Assembly: GCA_019914995.1 (NCBI GenBank)
Contig: CM034127.1
Location: forward strand, 12,250,269 to 12,314,268
From: Acanthochlamys bracteata
Taxonomy: Eukaryota; Streptophyta; Magnoliopsida; Pandanales; Velloziaceae
DNA length: 64,000 nt
Direction of reading: 5' to 3'
Shown: piece after piece, positions 47,526 to 59,740 of the stretch
Layout of the letters: each line of letters opens with the position of its first letter
Position numbering within the stretch: the first letter of the stretch is position 1
Program-made: the position numbers and the translations under genes
The notes under the pieces: model-generated
What the model was told of the DNA's origin: nothing
The model's input: only the letters and a program-made list of their open reading frames with translations
The model's database searches: none

Positions 47526-49718
47526 ATGGGTGAAGTAATTACTTTTGAAATCTTTACCATCTTGTGGGGTTTATGTTCTCATTAGAACATACATGACTTT
47601 TCTCATTAAATTTTATATCGTGTTTCTATCAAGATTACTGCTTTTTTTGGCTTTTGTTATGCTTAAATCCTCATTTTTCGGATTTTTTGAATAGAGATGC
47701 ATGCCAAAGATGTAATGTAACTTTAAATGGTATTTATGGTTTATGCTACATGCTTGCTGTGGTTGACTAGTAACTATGTGATGTTTTGCTTCTTACAAAT
47801 CCTTTATTCTGTTCCTTTTAATGAAAGGAGCAAAAGGTGGAAGACAGAAAGGAAGAAGGCGAGAAGAAAGAAGAGGAAACGAAGGAAGAACCAGCACCAG
47901 AAATAGTGCTCAAAGTGGATATGCATTGTGAGGGATGTGCCAGAAAAGTTAAGAGGTCTTTGAGAAAGTCTGAAGGTAAAAACTTCTTGTTCTTTGATTA
48001 TTTCTCTTGCTTCAAAATCGAAGTTCCGATGGTCCAGGAGTGCGCTAGAACTGAAAATATATAGATCATCGAATCATTTGGTTTTTGTTTATCTCAAGAT
48101 AATAGATCATTCATACATGATATCTGAGTCTTTGATGTTATCATCTACATTTTTATATAATCAGACTCAAAGTTGTCATTCAGCTTTTTTTCAAATATAC
48201 TGTTCTACTTCCTCTATTTCAGAAAAATAATACTTGAAATACGCATATTTAAAGAATTTGCAATTTATATGGTTATTTTCCAATTCTATTTGAGAATAAC
48301 TTGATTTATTTTTTAAACGTCTACAAGCATTATTTATTGTTAGGGGATATAGTAAGGTTTTTTTTTTTTAAGAAGGCCTGTGTTGCCCAAAATTTTGGAT
48401 GAAAGAGGGATCCAGAAGGACCTCCAAAATGGTAATGCATGGAACTTGTTGATGGCCTTATAGGAAAATTCAAACCACATGATGTTAGTGGAAGGATGGC
48501 TTCCGGCCTCCACCAATATCATGTATAGTTTATATGAATTGCAATGTCTTGGACTGAGACAATTACTTTTTTTTTATAAACTAAAATATTAAGGTTGTTA
48601 TAAAACAGGAGTGGAGGAGGTGAAAACTGATAGCAAATCCAAGACGGTGGTAGTGAAGGGAAGGGCAGCTGATCCTGTTAAATTATGTGAAAGAGTCCAG
48701 AAAAAAACTGGACGAAAAGTCGAAATCATCTCTCCTTTGCCCAAGCCTCCTGAGGAGGAGAAAAAAGAGGAGCCCAAGGAACCTGCACCTGAGGAAAAGA
48801 AAGAAGAGGTGATTTGTTTGTGTCTTGTAGTAGTTATTGGTCATTGATATTGAGAAAGAAGCTTACAGTTTCTTTGCTTAATGATGCAGCCAAAGCCAAT
48901 TACAGTAATACTGAAGGTTCGGATGCATTGTGAAGCATGTGCACAGGCTTTGCGAAAACGGATCAAGAAAATGGAAGGTAAATTTTTACTGCTAAATGCT
49001 GAGTATGTTGATGTCACACATATTGTTACTGTTACAATGATTTATTGCTTAAGCAGGTTCCTAAGTATATTATACTGAAGTGCTTTATGTTGGTTTTCTT
49101 CCTCTCAACACTTAAAACGCACCTCATCAAAACCTCAGAAGCTTGTTAAAGCATGCAACAGTAGTTAATTTATATACAATAAAATGCGTAGTGCATAAGC
49201 TTGGAGCTGTAGAAATATGTTTGCGACTCACTTGTGCCTTAATATCATAAGCGAATGATGCAAGTCTGTAATTCCTTACTGTCATTCATTTGCTAAAGAT
49301 TTCATTAACATAACGTCGCTATTATGTAATATGCTTGGAAAAACTATTTCCAATTTCCTCTTTTTTTTGTGTAGGTGTGGAGTCGGTAGACACAGACCTT
49401 GCAAATGATCAAGTAATTGTCAAAGGTTTTGTGGACCCAGCAAAGCTGGTGGACAGTGTTTATAGGAGAACCAGGAAGCAAGCTTCTATAGTTCAAGATG
49501 AGGAAAAGAAAGAAGAAGAGAAGAAAGCCGAAGAACAGGAGAAAAAAGAAGAGAAACCCGAAGAAGAAAAGAAAGAGAATGTAAAAGGTGAGGATGAGAA
49601 TAAGGTGGAGGCAAAGAAGTTCGAGTACTGGCCTTATCATAGATACTACCTCGACTATGTTTATCCTCCTCCTCATATGTTCAGTGATGAGAACCCCAAT
49701 GCTTGTTCAGTAATGTAA
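47526..49718 (+). CDS. HIPP: Heavy-metal-associated isoprenylated plant protein with two HMA domains
   Basis: Five exons: 47526..47534 (only nine bases, MGE), 47828..47975, 48609..48808, 48890..48977 and 49375..49718. All in phase; 262 residues. After a Lys/Glu-rich start comes HMA domain 1 with metal site MHCEGC (Cys37, Cys40), a Pro/Glu/Lys linker, and HMA domain 2 with MHCEACA (Cys133, Cys136). Both domains are interrupted by introns at the same place (SE/GV and ME/GV), so the domains arose by internal duplication. A long KEE-rich tail leads to aromatic YWPYHRYYLDYVYPPP and the prenylation box CSVM at 259-262. The family chaperones copper, zinc or cadmium at membranes. The layout resembles HIPP7. 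The acceptor chosen at 47828 could also lie a few bases later. Confidence 0.92.
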
Positions 49719-50036
49719 TTGCTAAGTTCTTACAAGTGTTTGTCTACTAGAATCATGTATGCGTGCTAATTTCTTTAGCTCAGAGCTAGATTGAAGAACA
49801 GAGTTCATTAACTTTCTTTATGTTCCAGACCAGTTTCATTTAGTAATTGTAACTTCAATAAACTTCTCAAGTGTATTGCTGTTTTTCTATTTGTTCTTGC
49901 ATTCATGGTATTGACATGACAGCAGATGTAAATATAAAGCCTTTTCCTTTCCCTTGAAGAACATGAAGACCTTATACATTGATACAAGGTCATTAACATA
50001 ACAGAAATTTCTTATAAGATTTTATTTCCATTTGTC

Positions 50037-52962
50037 CTACCTCCTCTGATACACAGGACAGCCTTTAACAGCAATGCCAGGCTCAGTTGGACAATGAGCA
50101 AGGGGACAGTGATCATCCAAATTTCCCCACCAATGCAGATTAACATTGTTGTTCTGCAACGCAAAGAACAACAACACTCCCATCAACGCCGTTCCCGAGT
50201 CCAGTGCTGCTGCCAGCACGTAATTATACCTCTTCCACCACTCCTTCCTGTACCGGAACATGAAGAAATTGAACACTGTCCCAGTAATGAGCCAGCTCGA
50301 TATATTGGTAGGCGTCGCAGGAGGAATCCCCGAGAATCCGTAGAAGAACAATGGCACATTGATTAGTGGAATCCATTTCTTGTTAGGAAACTTTCTGCTG
50401 AGAAACCATACTGGCACAGGTAAGATTGCACCTAGTAAGAATAGCCATACCAAGTTACGGTATAGGCCCCCGTTTGAGAACAAGCGACCAGGTCCGATTA
50501 GGCCCCATATAACCGACATATCGAATGTAACATGATATTTTGGGCATGTCCACGGGCTACCAGGTGGCAGAACTTCTTCGTTGCAGATTCCTTCGATGTT
50601 TTCAAGCATCCACCATGCCACCGAGAGATTCAAAACAGCAGCCAAAACTGTGCTGACTAGCTGCGATAAAAGAATTGGAACAGAAGTTATTCACTTTTCA
50701 GTAATTTGCAAACGTATTGTTGACTGTATGTTGTTTTGAATAGTCACCTGAGCAGTGTACATGCATCTGGGAGGGATTTTCATGTAATGACCAAGCTTGA
50801 GATCAGCAAGGAATTGCAGGGCATGCACATAACTAATTCGCCCGTAGATTTTAAAGAGAAGGTTGCCTATAGGCTTTCCAGGAAGCATGTAGCCGAAGAT
50901 GAACTGTGCTATTATATCATACCCAGTTCTCTGTAAAACAAAACACCATCAATAAAACTGAGCTCAGGGAGTAACTGCTGAAGCATGAATTTGTAATGAA
51001 CCATACCTGATTTGTTGTGGCTTCAATAACACCAATTGGGAGAGTTACAAGCCAAGCTAAAGTAAAAGCAAACAGCATCCCCCACCATGGCAACTGAACT
51101 TGTTCTTGCCAGATGAATGAGATGAGTAGTGAAACAATAACACTTCCAGCAAGTATAATTAGAAACCACCACTCCGGTACTTGTTTGTATTCCTTCATTA
51201 GCTTTGCATGTATGTCAAGCTCAGTTGAATTCATCGCCGACTTGCTCTGTTTCCATATCTTCCTGCATACATCAAGTTACGTTTCCTCTTTTGATTAAAC
51301 CAACTATAACATTTGCATTCGCAAAGTGAGCATGGACTAAGTATTGCAAGTTGATTCATATACCTTCCATAGAAGAGGAAAACATGTGTTAATGTTGCAG
51401 TAAATCTTGCGAATCCTGAACCGATCGAAAGAGCAAACAGAGGAGCAAAATAAAGCTTCCCACTGCTCTCATAGGCAGCTTCATTCAGAGTCAACTGAGG
51501 AGTTAGTATCTTTGATATATCATACTTCTGCCCTCTAGAATTAAAGAAACCCTTGGAAAATATCGGGAATTTCTTCGCATCGAAAGTGTTGAATTTCCAA
51601 TAACACAAGGGCACTACAACGTACATGAACACAAAGAATCCAGCAGCATTGTTGATGATGGAAAACCAAGGAGTGACTAATGGGTTGCCATGGTAGGCTG
51701 AAATTCCTGCCCAGTCTAGTGTGAAAGCACCTAATCCAAGACCCGCATTGCGGGAGCCAAGTTGCTGAGCAGTGACACTATGTGGCCATGCTAAACAGAC
51801 CCATGAGAAGAATGAAAGGAACGTGAAGAGGTAGCCGGGAAAAGCGTAGTATATAAAGCTTGCAGTGAAGAATATGAGGAAGAACTTCATCCTTGATGGC
51901 CCTTTTGTTGTTGAAAAATCCTTCTCATGCAGAGCTCTGCAACATTGATCAATGTCTCATGCTTCAATTTGTTTATCAGTTAATAGATTCAAGACAAATT
52001 CCATAGTCTCAAAGGCATATTCTTGACATTTCTAATGACTCCTGATTCGCATGAAAAGCTCTCGAAAACGAATAATTGAACCAAAGAACTTTCAGAAGGA
52101 CTCACCTGAAGAGAGAGACCTGAGCAAGATTGGAAGGCCACCACATTTCAGCAGGATCAACAAGAAACCTTCTCAGCATTCCAGCCCATCCATAACCAAG
52201 TAACTAAAATTATTTTGGGAAACACACAATTATATCAAATAATTAATCTCGACTCTTTCTCAAGTTGGAAAAATGAAATCTCTCTAAAGAGATTCGTCAA
52301 ACACAGAGAATGCATGCATCATAGGAGTCAACACACTTCATAATTCTCCAAAATGAAATTAATGCGAACAATATCAAGGTTAGTCTGAATCTCAGAGACA
52401 ATTTCACAAAAAACATTCATGAACAAGGTAACATGCTAAGCTAAGCATGTACAAGAAATTAGATTGTCACCTGAGTCGTGAGGCAAATGAGCAAGGCACA
52501 CATAAAGCTTAAACTTTGGCGATAATAAGCCTTCATAACTGTAATAGCTCCAATCGAATACGCATCTCCACCACCGGCAGACACACCATTGCTCGCGAAA
52601 ATCGTAATAATAACATGCTCTTTCACATTAAATGGACCAGGATTAAGATCAAATCCCCACTTCCCAAATACCTTAACTTTTTTCTTAGGCATCACAGCCG
52701 CCATGAAGCGTCCGACCGGCAACACTGCTATCTGCATCAAGATCGCCGAGATGACTAACGGTTGAGTCCGGTAAGTGAAGAACGTATTGAAGAATATCAG
52801 TATCGCACAAGAAGCGAAACCGAGAACGATAGCGCGAAACGTCAATACGGGCATTGTTGGATCATCTGTTTCTGGCACTACTAATGCTACTTCCTCCACC
52901 GGTGTTGAACAACTGTGTTGTTTTTGTTCCTCCATTAATTCTTGATCTTTCTTCTCTAACAT
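50037..52962 (-). CDS. OPT3: Oligopeptide transporter family protein, OPT3 type
   Basis: Six exons: 52962..52471, 52203..52106, 51936..51364, 51262..51007, 50930..50748 and 50660..50037. All in phase; 741 residues (Arabidopsis OPT3 is about 737). The start is the first ATG (52962); another at 52935 is possible. The cytosolic N-terminus leads into [20 protein letters not shown] text (here [16 protein letters not shown]). The OPT hallmarks NPGPF (107-111) and KIPPR (524-528) are both intact, with many membrane helices, [18 protein letters not shown], and a Cys-rich C-terminus ([19 protein letters not shown]). OPT3 loads iron and copper into phloem and controls shoot-to-root iron signalling. The gene is tail-to-tail with HIPP (318 bp apart) and head-to-head with ZIP2. 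Confidence 0.94.
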
Positions 52963-53324
52963 TGTCTTCTTCTCTTCTTTTCTGTTAGATAGCTTCTGAT
53001 ATTTGTAGCTAATGTAATTATAACAGTTTGTAAGATCGATGAATTGAAGAGCGTGAGATTCTTTTTGATCCAACTAATTTGTTTTGTAGTATATAAAGAG
53101 AGCGTTGCGTGAAAAATCCCTGCATGCAAGCCATGCATTTAGCGAGACGAATTCAGAATGTTTCAGCGAATGACTATTCTAGCCTTACCAGGTTTTCTGT
53201 GTGCACTCAAAACATGAGATTATTATTGTAATTAGTATGCGTTGATGGAAATAAATTGTCTTTTGGTTATGGCACGAGTCAGGGAACAGAAGACCCTTGT
53301 TTGATTGTGGGATGGTAAGGCACG

Positions 53325-53330
53325 CACGTG
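53325..53330. promoter_or_regulatory. G-box in the OPT3/ZIP2 divergent promoter
   Basis: The palindrome CACGTG, set in GCACGTGC, lies in the 1.16-kb region between the two divergent transporter genes. bHLH factors of the iron network (ILR3/PYE type) and bZIPs bind such sites. No RTGTCGACAY zinc-deficiency element was seen. Function is inference. Confidence 0.4.
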
Positions 53331-54123
53331 CAGAGCTCGTGCACACCTGTCAATTGAAGCTTCTAAGATGACCTGGACTAACAAAATGCTGTGTGGCACG
53401 CTGATGTGGCTTCTACTTGTTTTATTTGCAAAAGAAGACCTTTTCTTTAGAACGAATGATGATTAGATTCGGATTTAGCTTAAAGACAACGAAAGTAACC
53501 TTTGAGTATATATGATAACACAAATCAACGGGTATATAATCTTTCGGGTTATTAAAAATTGAAAGTTCTTATGCAAACAATTGAAAATCTTGAAAGCTGA
53601 AAAAAAAATCATGGCAGCAATAAGATGCTTTCAAAATTTGCCATCATTTTACTTGGTCAAAACTTGTTACGGTCCCCCGCCGCCGATCAGTCAATCTCTC
53701 TCTATCTGTACTACACTTCTGTTTTATTGTACTACCGTTTTTTGCAAATTCTTCCCATTTACTAAGATTTGGCCAATTTTGCCCCATTAATGTTCATTTC
53801 ATCAAAATATTATCCTAAATTTTCATTGGAATCATAATTTTATTAAGGAATGAAAACTAAGAAGCTCTTAAAAGTTAAAAATATTTAAAAACAATAAATA
53901 ATAAGGATATGACTGTTTATATGATTATTGTAGTCTGTATTTGCAAAATATTCTTACTATACAACAACGAACTAACTACTTTGGTTTTCATTTCTCTCGA
54001 CTCTTTGTACTACAAACAAACCAGCCAAACACCAGCTCATTTTCTCTCCTCCTTTTATAACAACAACAACAACACAGGCCTCGTTCAATATATAATTTGT
54101 TCCGAAAACACTAATTCACAGCA

Positions 54124-56963
54124 ATGGCAAAAACCAAACTTTTCTTCTTCTCCATTTTTGTTGTTCTTTTTCTTTTGTCTGCATCATTAGTTGCCGGTCA
54201 TGGCGGTTCTCACGACGATGACGACGACACAGACACTGGCAGCATGCCTTCTTCTCCACCAACCAATCTGCGTTCAAAATCGTTAATCCTTGTTAAAGTT
54301 TACTGCTTGATTCTTGTTTTTATCGGAACTTTCGTGGGTGGGATTTCTCCGTATTTTTTCAAGTGGAACGAAGCGTTTCTGGCTCTAGGAACGCAGTTTG
54401 CAGGCGGAGTGTTTCTGGGAACGGCGATGATGCATTTTTTGAGCGATGCAAATGAGACATTCGAGAGCTTGACGGAGAAAGAATATCCGTTTGCTTTCAT
54501 GCTTGCTTGTTGTGGGTATTTATTCACCATGCTTGCTGATTGTGTCATTACCTATGTTGTCGCCGGTAGCCGAAGCAATGATGTGCAGGACAACGTTGAT
54601 ACCGGAAATGGTATAAAAAATTGCTCCTTTTATCTAAATCTTTGCTTAATTGTTTCAAATTTTTGGTTGAAATGTCATTGATTTTCTGAAGTTCTTTTTT
54701 GGTTTATTTGGTGGTGGTTGTTCATCTTCCGTGTAGTTCAGGGGATTCTGAAATTTGAGGTCTTTTTGAGAAATTAAAGGTTCAATTGATCTTTTTTGTT
54801 TTGAATTTGATTTATGTTGTTTTGGTTGTTATCTTTCTGCATTTGAGAAAAAGTTAGTGTAAAAAATTGGGGCTTTTGTTGAGAGGGTCCGTCCGTTCAT
54901 TCAAAATTTAATTTTGTCTTGTTTTGATAGAATATTATTAATTTAAAGTGTAGACCAATTTTTGTTTGGGTTTTTCAGGAAATTCCAACGACAGATCAAT
55001 CGCCAATGCTGTTGGTTCTCAATCAAAGGTCAGTCAACCTCTGGGAACCTTTCACAAAATTCTAAGCATTGCATGATCCTTCTACACATATTGCTTCTGG
55101 TGTCAAAAGATCCAAATGCCTGTTTCTCTTAAAAATATTTAGAATGATCCTTTACATATTATCTTTCATTTTGTTAAAACCAGCTCAATTTTCATTGATG
55201 TATAGATTCTCTCTGCTACTCAAAGTTTCTTCTTTTCCATGAAACCAATGTTTTTAAAACCAAACAAAGCTTTATTCTAGGATGATCCTTTGGTCCTAAC
55301 GAAGTTCTCTATTCTCGAATTTATTTGTGACAGTTGGGAACAATCGATTACTTGTTTAATAGCCAGAACGAACTTTTGCGGTATGTCAGGATCATGTTAA
55401 ATCTGGAATTCCCGAAACTATTCCTGGGTTACAAAGTTGTCATCGAAAACTTTCCACGTAGACTGAATTGCCTACTTACTTTTCTATGGTGCGAGTTTTA
55501 TGCAGTTTCTGCACTTCCATTCACACCTCAACTAGATTTGTCTTAAGTCACCATTGACACGCATATATAACTTTGCCTCCCATCACAACTAGATTTTTCT
55601 TAAGTTCTATTCATGTATTCTTTACGGAAAGGCTTCAGTCATGTAGCAAGCTTGTCATTTTATGCTCCCAAAAGTTTGAACTTATCCCCATGATATGCAG
55701 ATTGAAGATGGCCCACATGGCACGCATGATCAAACTGCGAAAGCTCTTCTCAATAATGCCAGCACCCTTGGAGATAGCTTACTGTTGATTTTTGCTTTGT
55801 GTTTCCACTCTGTGTTCGAAGGCATAGCAATTGGAGTTGCAGGTGAGCTACAAAATTATACTTGATGTTTCTCTTACAGTTGTTTTTTAAGAAATAAAAG
55901 CTATCAGCCGAGGATATCATTTAGTTTAGCTCCATGAATGAACCATTTTGACAAGAATAAGTTATGAGGAAATTATTAGTAGTAAGAGCATTACAGAGGC
56001 AAAAAGCACAAACGTAGCTATACAATCATTTTGAAAAGTCAATCCATGAATCGGAAGTCCAGATTTAAGCTGTTTTCGCGATTGCGCAAGCGTATCAGGG
56101 AGGTGAATGTTACGCTGTAAGACTTCCAAAGCTCCCAATTAGACAGCCGTTTTCATATCTTTATCATCAGTGTGAAACGAAGGGTGCAGAGTTGAATTCT
56201 TTGGGCACAGCCATCCGAAGAGACAAAAAAGTCTCTTACGAAGATTTTTCAAGCAAAGAAGTAACTGCTTATCCTTCTAGTCTGTTGTGCTCATAAAAGC
56301 GAGATACTTGTTTTCTAGTAGCATAACTGTGTTATGTGGCTTCTGTCTTTCTTATTTCTGAAAGCCTTCCAAGCAATTGTCTTATTCATAACTCTAGCAA
56401 ACTGAATTAAAAGTTCCTTGACCTTTAAAAAAGAGGCAGACTTTCATTATATATTACTAAGTTGAACTATATATTCATTGCCAATGTACGGCTGTATCAG
56501 GTAAGTTTACTCCATGATTATTTTTATCATAGCATGGTTAGTTTTGTTCTCATTCATGCATTTGCTTGCAGAGAACAAAGCTGAAGCATGGAGAGCACTA
56601 TGGACCATCAGCCTTCACAAAGTTTTCGCAGCCATAGCCATGGGTATAGCTCTTTTAAGGATGATGCCTAACCGACCACTGCTATCATGCGCAGCCTACT
56701 CTTTTGCTTTCGCAATCTCAAGCCCCATTGGCGTGGCCATAGGAATCATCATTGATGCCACTACACAAGGAAAAGTGGCGGATTGGATATACGCAATCTC
56801 CATGGGCATAGCGTGTGGAATCTTCATTTACGTCTCTATAAATCATCTGTTCTCCAAAGGATACAAACCACAGAGGCCTGTTCGTGTTGACACTCCAATA
56901 TTCCGGTGGTTGGCTGTGGTTTTAGGTGTCGGCGTCATTGCAGTTGTCATGATATGGGACTAA
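54124..56963 (+). CDS. ZIP2: ZIP family zinc/manganese transporter, ZIP2 type
   Basis: Four exons: 54124..54610, 54979..55028, 55701..55842 and 56572..56963. In phase; 356 residues. The signal-anchor [20 protein letters not shown] is followed by [10 protein letters not shown], then [19 protein letters not shown] and the ZIP helices: [45 protein letters not shown]4 carries [10 protein letters not shown] (His215, Glu219) and TM5 carries [10 protein letters not shown] (His242), the metal path. The cytosolic loop between TM3 and TM4 is short and has only two His, unlike the His-rich loops of many ZIPs. The end VMIWD and SKGYKP match AtZIP2, a zinc/manganese importer of root stele. Intact. Confidence 0.93.
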
Positions 56964-56997
56964 TAAGAGAAATCTGTTCTAACAGGGATTTTATTAA

Positions 56998-57268
56998 GGA
57001 TCCGTTTGGCAGTGCGTTTCATAAGCTGTTTATTAACTTTTCTTAACTTTTTTTCATTTTACGTTTTTTAATATATATTTTATAAGTATATAAAAAATTT
57101 ATTTAAAAATTTAGAAAGTGTAGAAAAATTCTACGAAGTGAAATTTTTTTATTGCATATTTTTATTATTTTTTTTAAAGTAAAAAAAATATAGCTTGTTT
57201 TTTAAAAAAGATAAAAATATTTTTTATTTCACAAAAGCTTCATTTTATAAGCAATTCTAAACGCCCCC
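56998..57268 (+). mobile_element. Harbinger/Tourist-like MITE, family M1, copy G
   Basis: 271 bp beginning GGATCCGTTTGG and ending AAACGCCCCC, flanked by TAA on both sides (56995-56997 and 57269-57271). It starts 34 bp after the ZIP2 stop codon, so it is very likely transcribed as part of the 3' untranslated region. Confidence 0.88.
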
Positions 57269-57271
57269 TAA

Positions 57272-57981
57272 AGCTTGGGCCGGTGATCAGAAGTAGCAGC
57301 TGTAAAACAATATAGGGACTAGTTGGAGAGAAGCTCTAACATGGACGTACCTAAGCTTCGGCAATTATATAAACGACTAAGTTTTGTATTTGAGCAATGG
57401 AGATTTATGAACGTGGCACAGAGACTTTATGGACAAATAAGGGTGCATGACAGAATTGCTAAGATTTAACTCTTGATTGCAGATTTACCAATTAATTAAG
57501 CCACATTCTGATATTTTTGAATAGATATTACATCTTTTGGTAAATTGATACAATCACGGAAACCATCTCATTCCTTAGATACATGTCCTTTCGTCTTATA
57601 ATTGTTTCTTAATTAAACCAAAACACTCCAAAGAAAAGTAAGTGCCTAGGCAAATATGCGCTAACACAATCTGTATGCGTGTGTCCAAGTGTAGTAAAAA
57701 GGAGTGTTCTGGTTTGGCAAGTGGTTTAAAGCAAAGGTACATTGCAAAGTTTTTACGACAAACTTAGAATTTTTCTGGTAATGAAATAAATGAATTTAAA
57801 CTTTTATAAATACCATTTTAAAACTATTGAAAGTAATGCAAGATTAAATCTTTCTTAACACTCTATTCTTTAGTGGAGTGAATTTTTTTAATAAAGTAAT
57901 GCAGACTACTTGCTCTATTGAATAAAACGAGCTACATGTTCTAAGACAAAACATGCTACTTATTTTAGAACGAAGTAAACA
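57272..57981. other. 3' flank of ZIP2, no gene seen
   Basis: Spacer between MITE copy G and the non-autonomous hAT element. No coding or RNA gene recognised. Confidence 0.4.
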
Positions 57982-57989
57982 ACTGCACT

Positions 57990-58734
57990 CAGTGTTGTCA
58001 GGATCAGGATTTTATTTAGGATCGTTTCGTTTATATAGGATCGTAAAATTGGAAGTTTAAGTAAGATCGTAAGATCTTACTTTTCAAAAAAAAATTTATA
58101 AATTTATTTAATACTTTTAAAATTTTCGATAGTACTTATTAAATTACTAAAAATTAAATATATATATTTTTATATTTTATCTTAATATAATAAATTAACA
58201 ATATTTATATTTATAGTTTAAATAAACTATATCATTAACAGTTTTTTATATTCATTTAGCTCATTATCACAATATTTTTATATATTATATTATTATTTAT
58301 AAATATACACTTATATCATATTTAGAAAATCTAATTTCTTATGTAATCAAACAATCGGTCTTTATCGCATCAAAATAAAGAAAAAAATATAATTCAAAAC
58401 ACCACCATACAGAAAATATTTTGCTCTCATAATAAATCCATCATAAAATAAATTAAAAACAACTGCACCAGCTACAAACGAACGACTAATCTTCTTTAGC
58501 TATTTCAGCTTCACTCAAAATCCTCGAGAGCTCTTCTGATTTATGAAAATTTTTTATAAGCTGAAATCGTAAGATCGCAAGTAAAATCGGAATCTTAAAT
58601 ATTTTAAAATTAAGATCGGAATCTTATAGATTTGAAGTAAAATCGGGATTTTGTATCAAGTAGGATCGTTTTGTTGATGTAAAATCATAAAATCGTAAGA
58701 TTTTAAGATTTAAATCGGAATTTTAACAACCATG
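57990..58734. mobile_element. Non-autonomous hAT derivative (745 bp) of the 40-45 kb element
   Basis: Left end CAGTGTTGTCAGGATCAGGA and right end GGAATTTTAACAACCATG match those of the full-length hAT at 39989-44821. Subterminal GTAAGATCGTAAGATCTTAC-type motifs are shared. The interior is AT-rich, without transposase. Flanks ACTGCACT and ACTATACT agree at six of eight positions, a decayed target duplication. It depends on a transposase supplied elsewhere. Confidence 0.82.
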
Positions 58735-58742
58735 ACTATACT

Positions 58743-59371
58743 TGTACTTGATTGAAAGTAGCTAACTATTTTAAAATGAAACGAACTATGTACTATAATA
58801 AACGGAAAATAAAAATTTTGACTAAAGTAGATAATAAAATTAAATTTTAGCCCACATTTCGGACTGAATCAGTCCAAACAGCTCTGATACTATATAATGA
58901 ATTTAGAATTTTTTTTGAAATTAACTGATAATGAAAAACTGAGATTAAATTTTTATTAATATCATCTCAAATTTAGTGATAATTAATGGTAGGAGTAAAC
59001 GTTTTTTAGCAGTTGATATGCTTTTACCATTAGTCCTGATGATTTCATAGCCTGCTTTTGCTTTACATATTCAGGTTTTAGTGTTTGTAATGTGTTGTTG
59101 CTCCAATTTGTTGTTCATCCTAAGCCAACATGTCAGATAAATTGATTGCAGACATTATGAGCGTAAGGAGTAAACTCATATTCTTTTAGAAAAGTGGGAA
59201 GCTGATAATCCACTGAGCTAAGTAGTGAGTGACACTAAGAAGTTTTCTCTGAGCAGACATTTATCGCAAAGCTAAGGAAACTCGAAAGACAAATTTGAAC
59301 ATTTTTTGTTTCATCAGAAGAAACAAAAAACCACGTACATATTTCCAACTAAAAGACGCATAGAGCTCTTT
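58743..59371. other. Intergenic region
   Basis: AT-rich spacer between the hAT derivative and the small membrane-protein pseudogene. Nothing recognised. Confidence 0.4.
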
Positions 59372-59740
59372 CTAGTAGCCATACTTGTAAACAAAAGAAG
59401 AAATGACAACCATGGCATTCAAGACCTGAGAGACAATGTAAACACTTCCAAAGAGCAGAATGAGTAGAAGGATAGCAGAGATTGGATTGTTGAGAAGTTC
59501 AATGATGGGTTGCAGTATGGTGTATATGACACCAGTGCTCACAGTTAGAAATTAAAGCCCATACCTTTCTCATATTATCCCAAACCTCTTCAACCAGTGG
59601 ACCTTCCGGACCAAATGCAATTGCCTCTTGCCCATCTATACCTGCCATATCATCAGCAGTGCCAAGCCTAGTGAAGCTGCAATCACAGCCGTCCTCTTGA
59701 TGATCTTCTTCTCATCATCGCAATCTTCTTCTATTGCCAT
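59372..59740 (-). pseudogene. Broken gene for a small two-helix membrane protein
   Basis: On the minus strand ATG 59740 starts MAIEEDCDDEKKIIKRTAVI and a hydrophobic AASLGLALLMI. Two extra bases near 59646-59647 shift the frame to AGIDGQEAIAFGPEGPLVEE and VWDNMR. One extra A near 59566-59568 then shifts it again, and TAA (59554-59552) interrupts before LTVSTGVIYTILQPIIELL, then NNPISAILLLILLFGSVYIV and SQVLNAM, ending KYGY-TAG at 59374. The three reading-frame pieces line up end to end with no intron, giving a coherent ~120-residue protein with two hydrophobic segments. It resembles a small plant organelle-type membrane protein family, with a faint likeness to Ycf33. Three lesions in 370 bp mean that it is a pseudogene, perhaps a processed copy. 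Identity is tentative. Confidence 0.55.

Noticed and set aside
49344..49676. Minus-strand open frame rich in Phe/Leu
   Set aside because: Antisense of the Lys/Glu-rich tail exon of the HIPP gene; GAA/AAG-rich coding always leaves TTC/CTT-rich open frames on the other strand.
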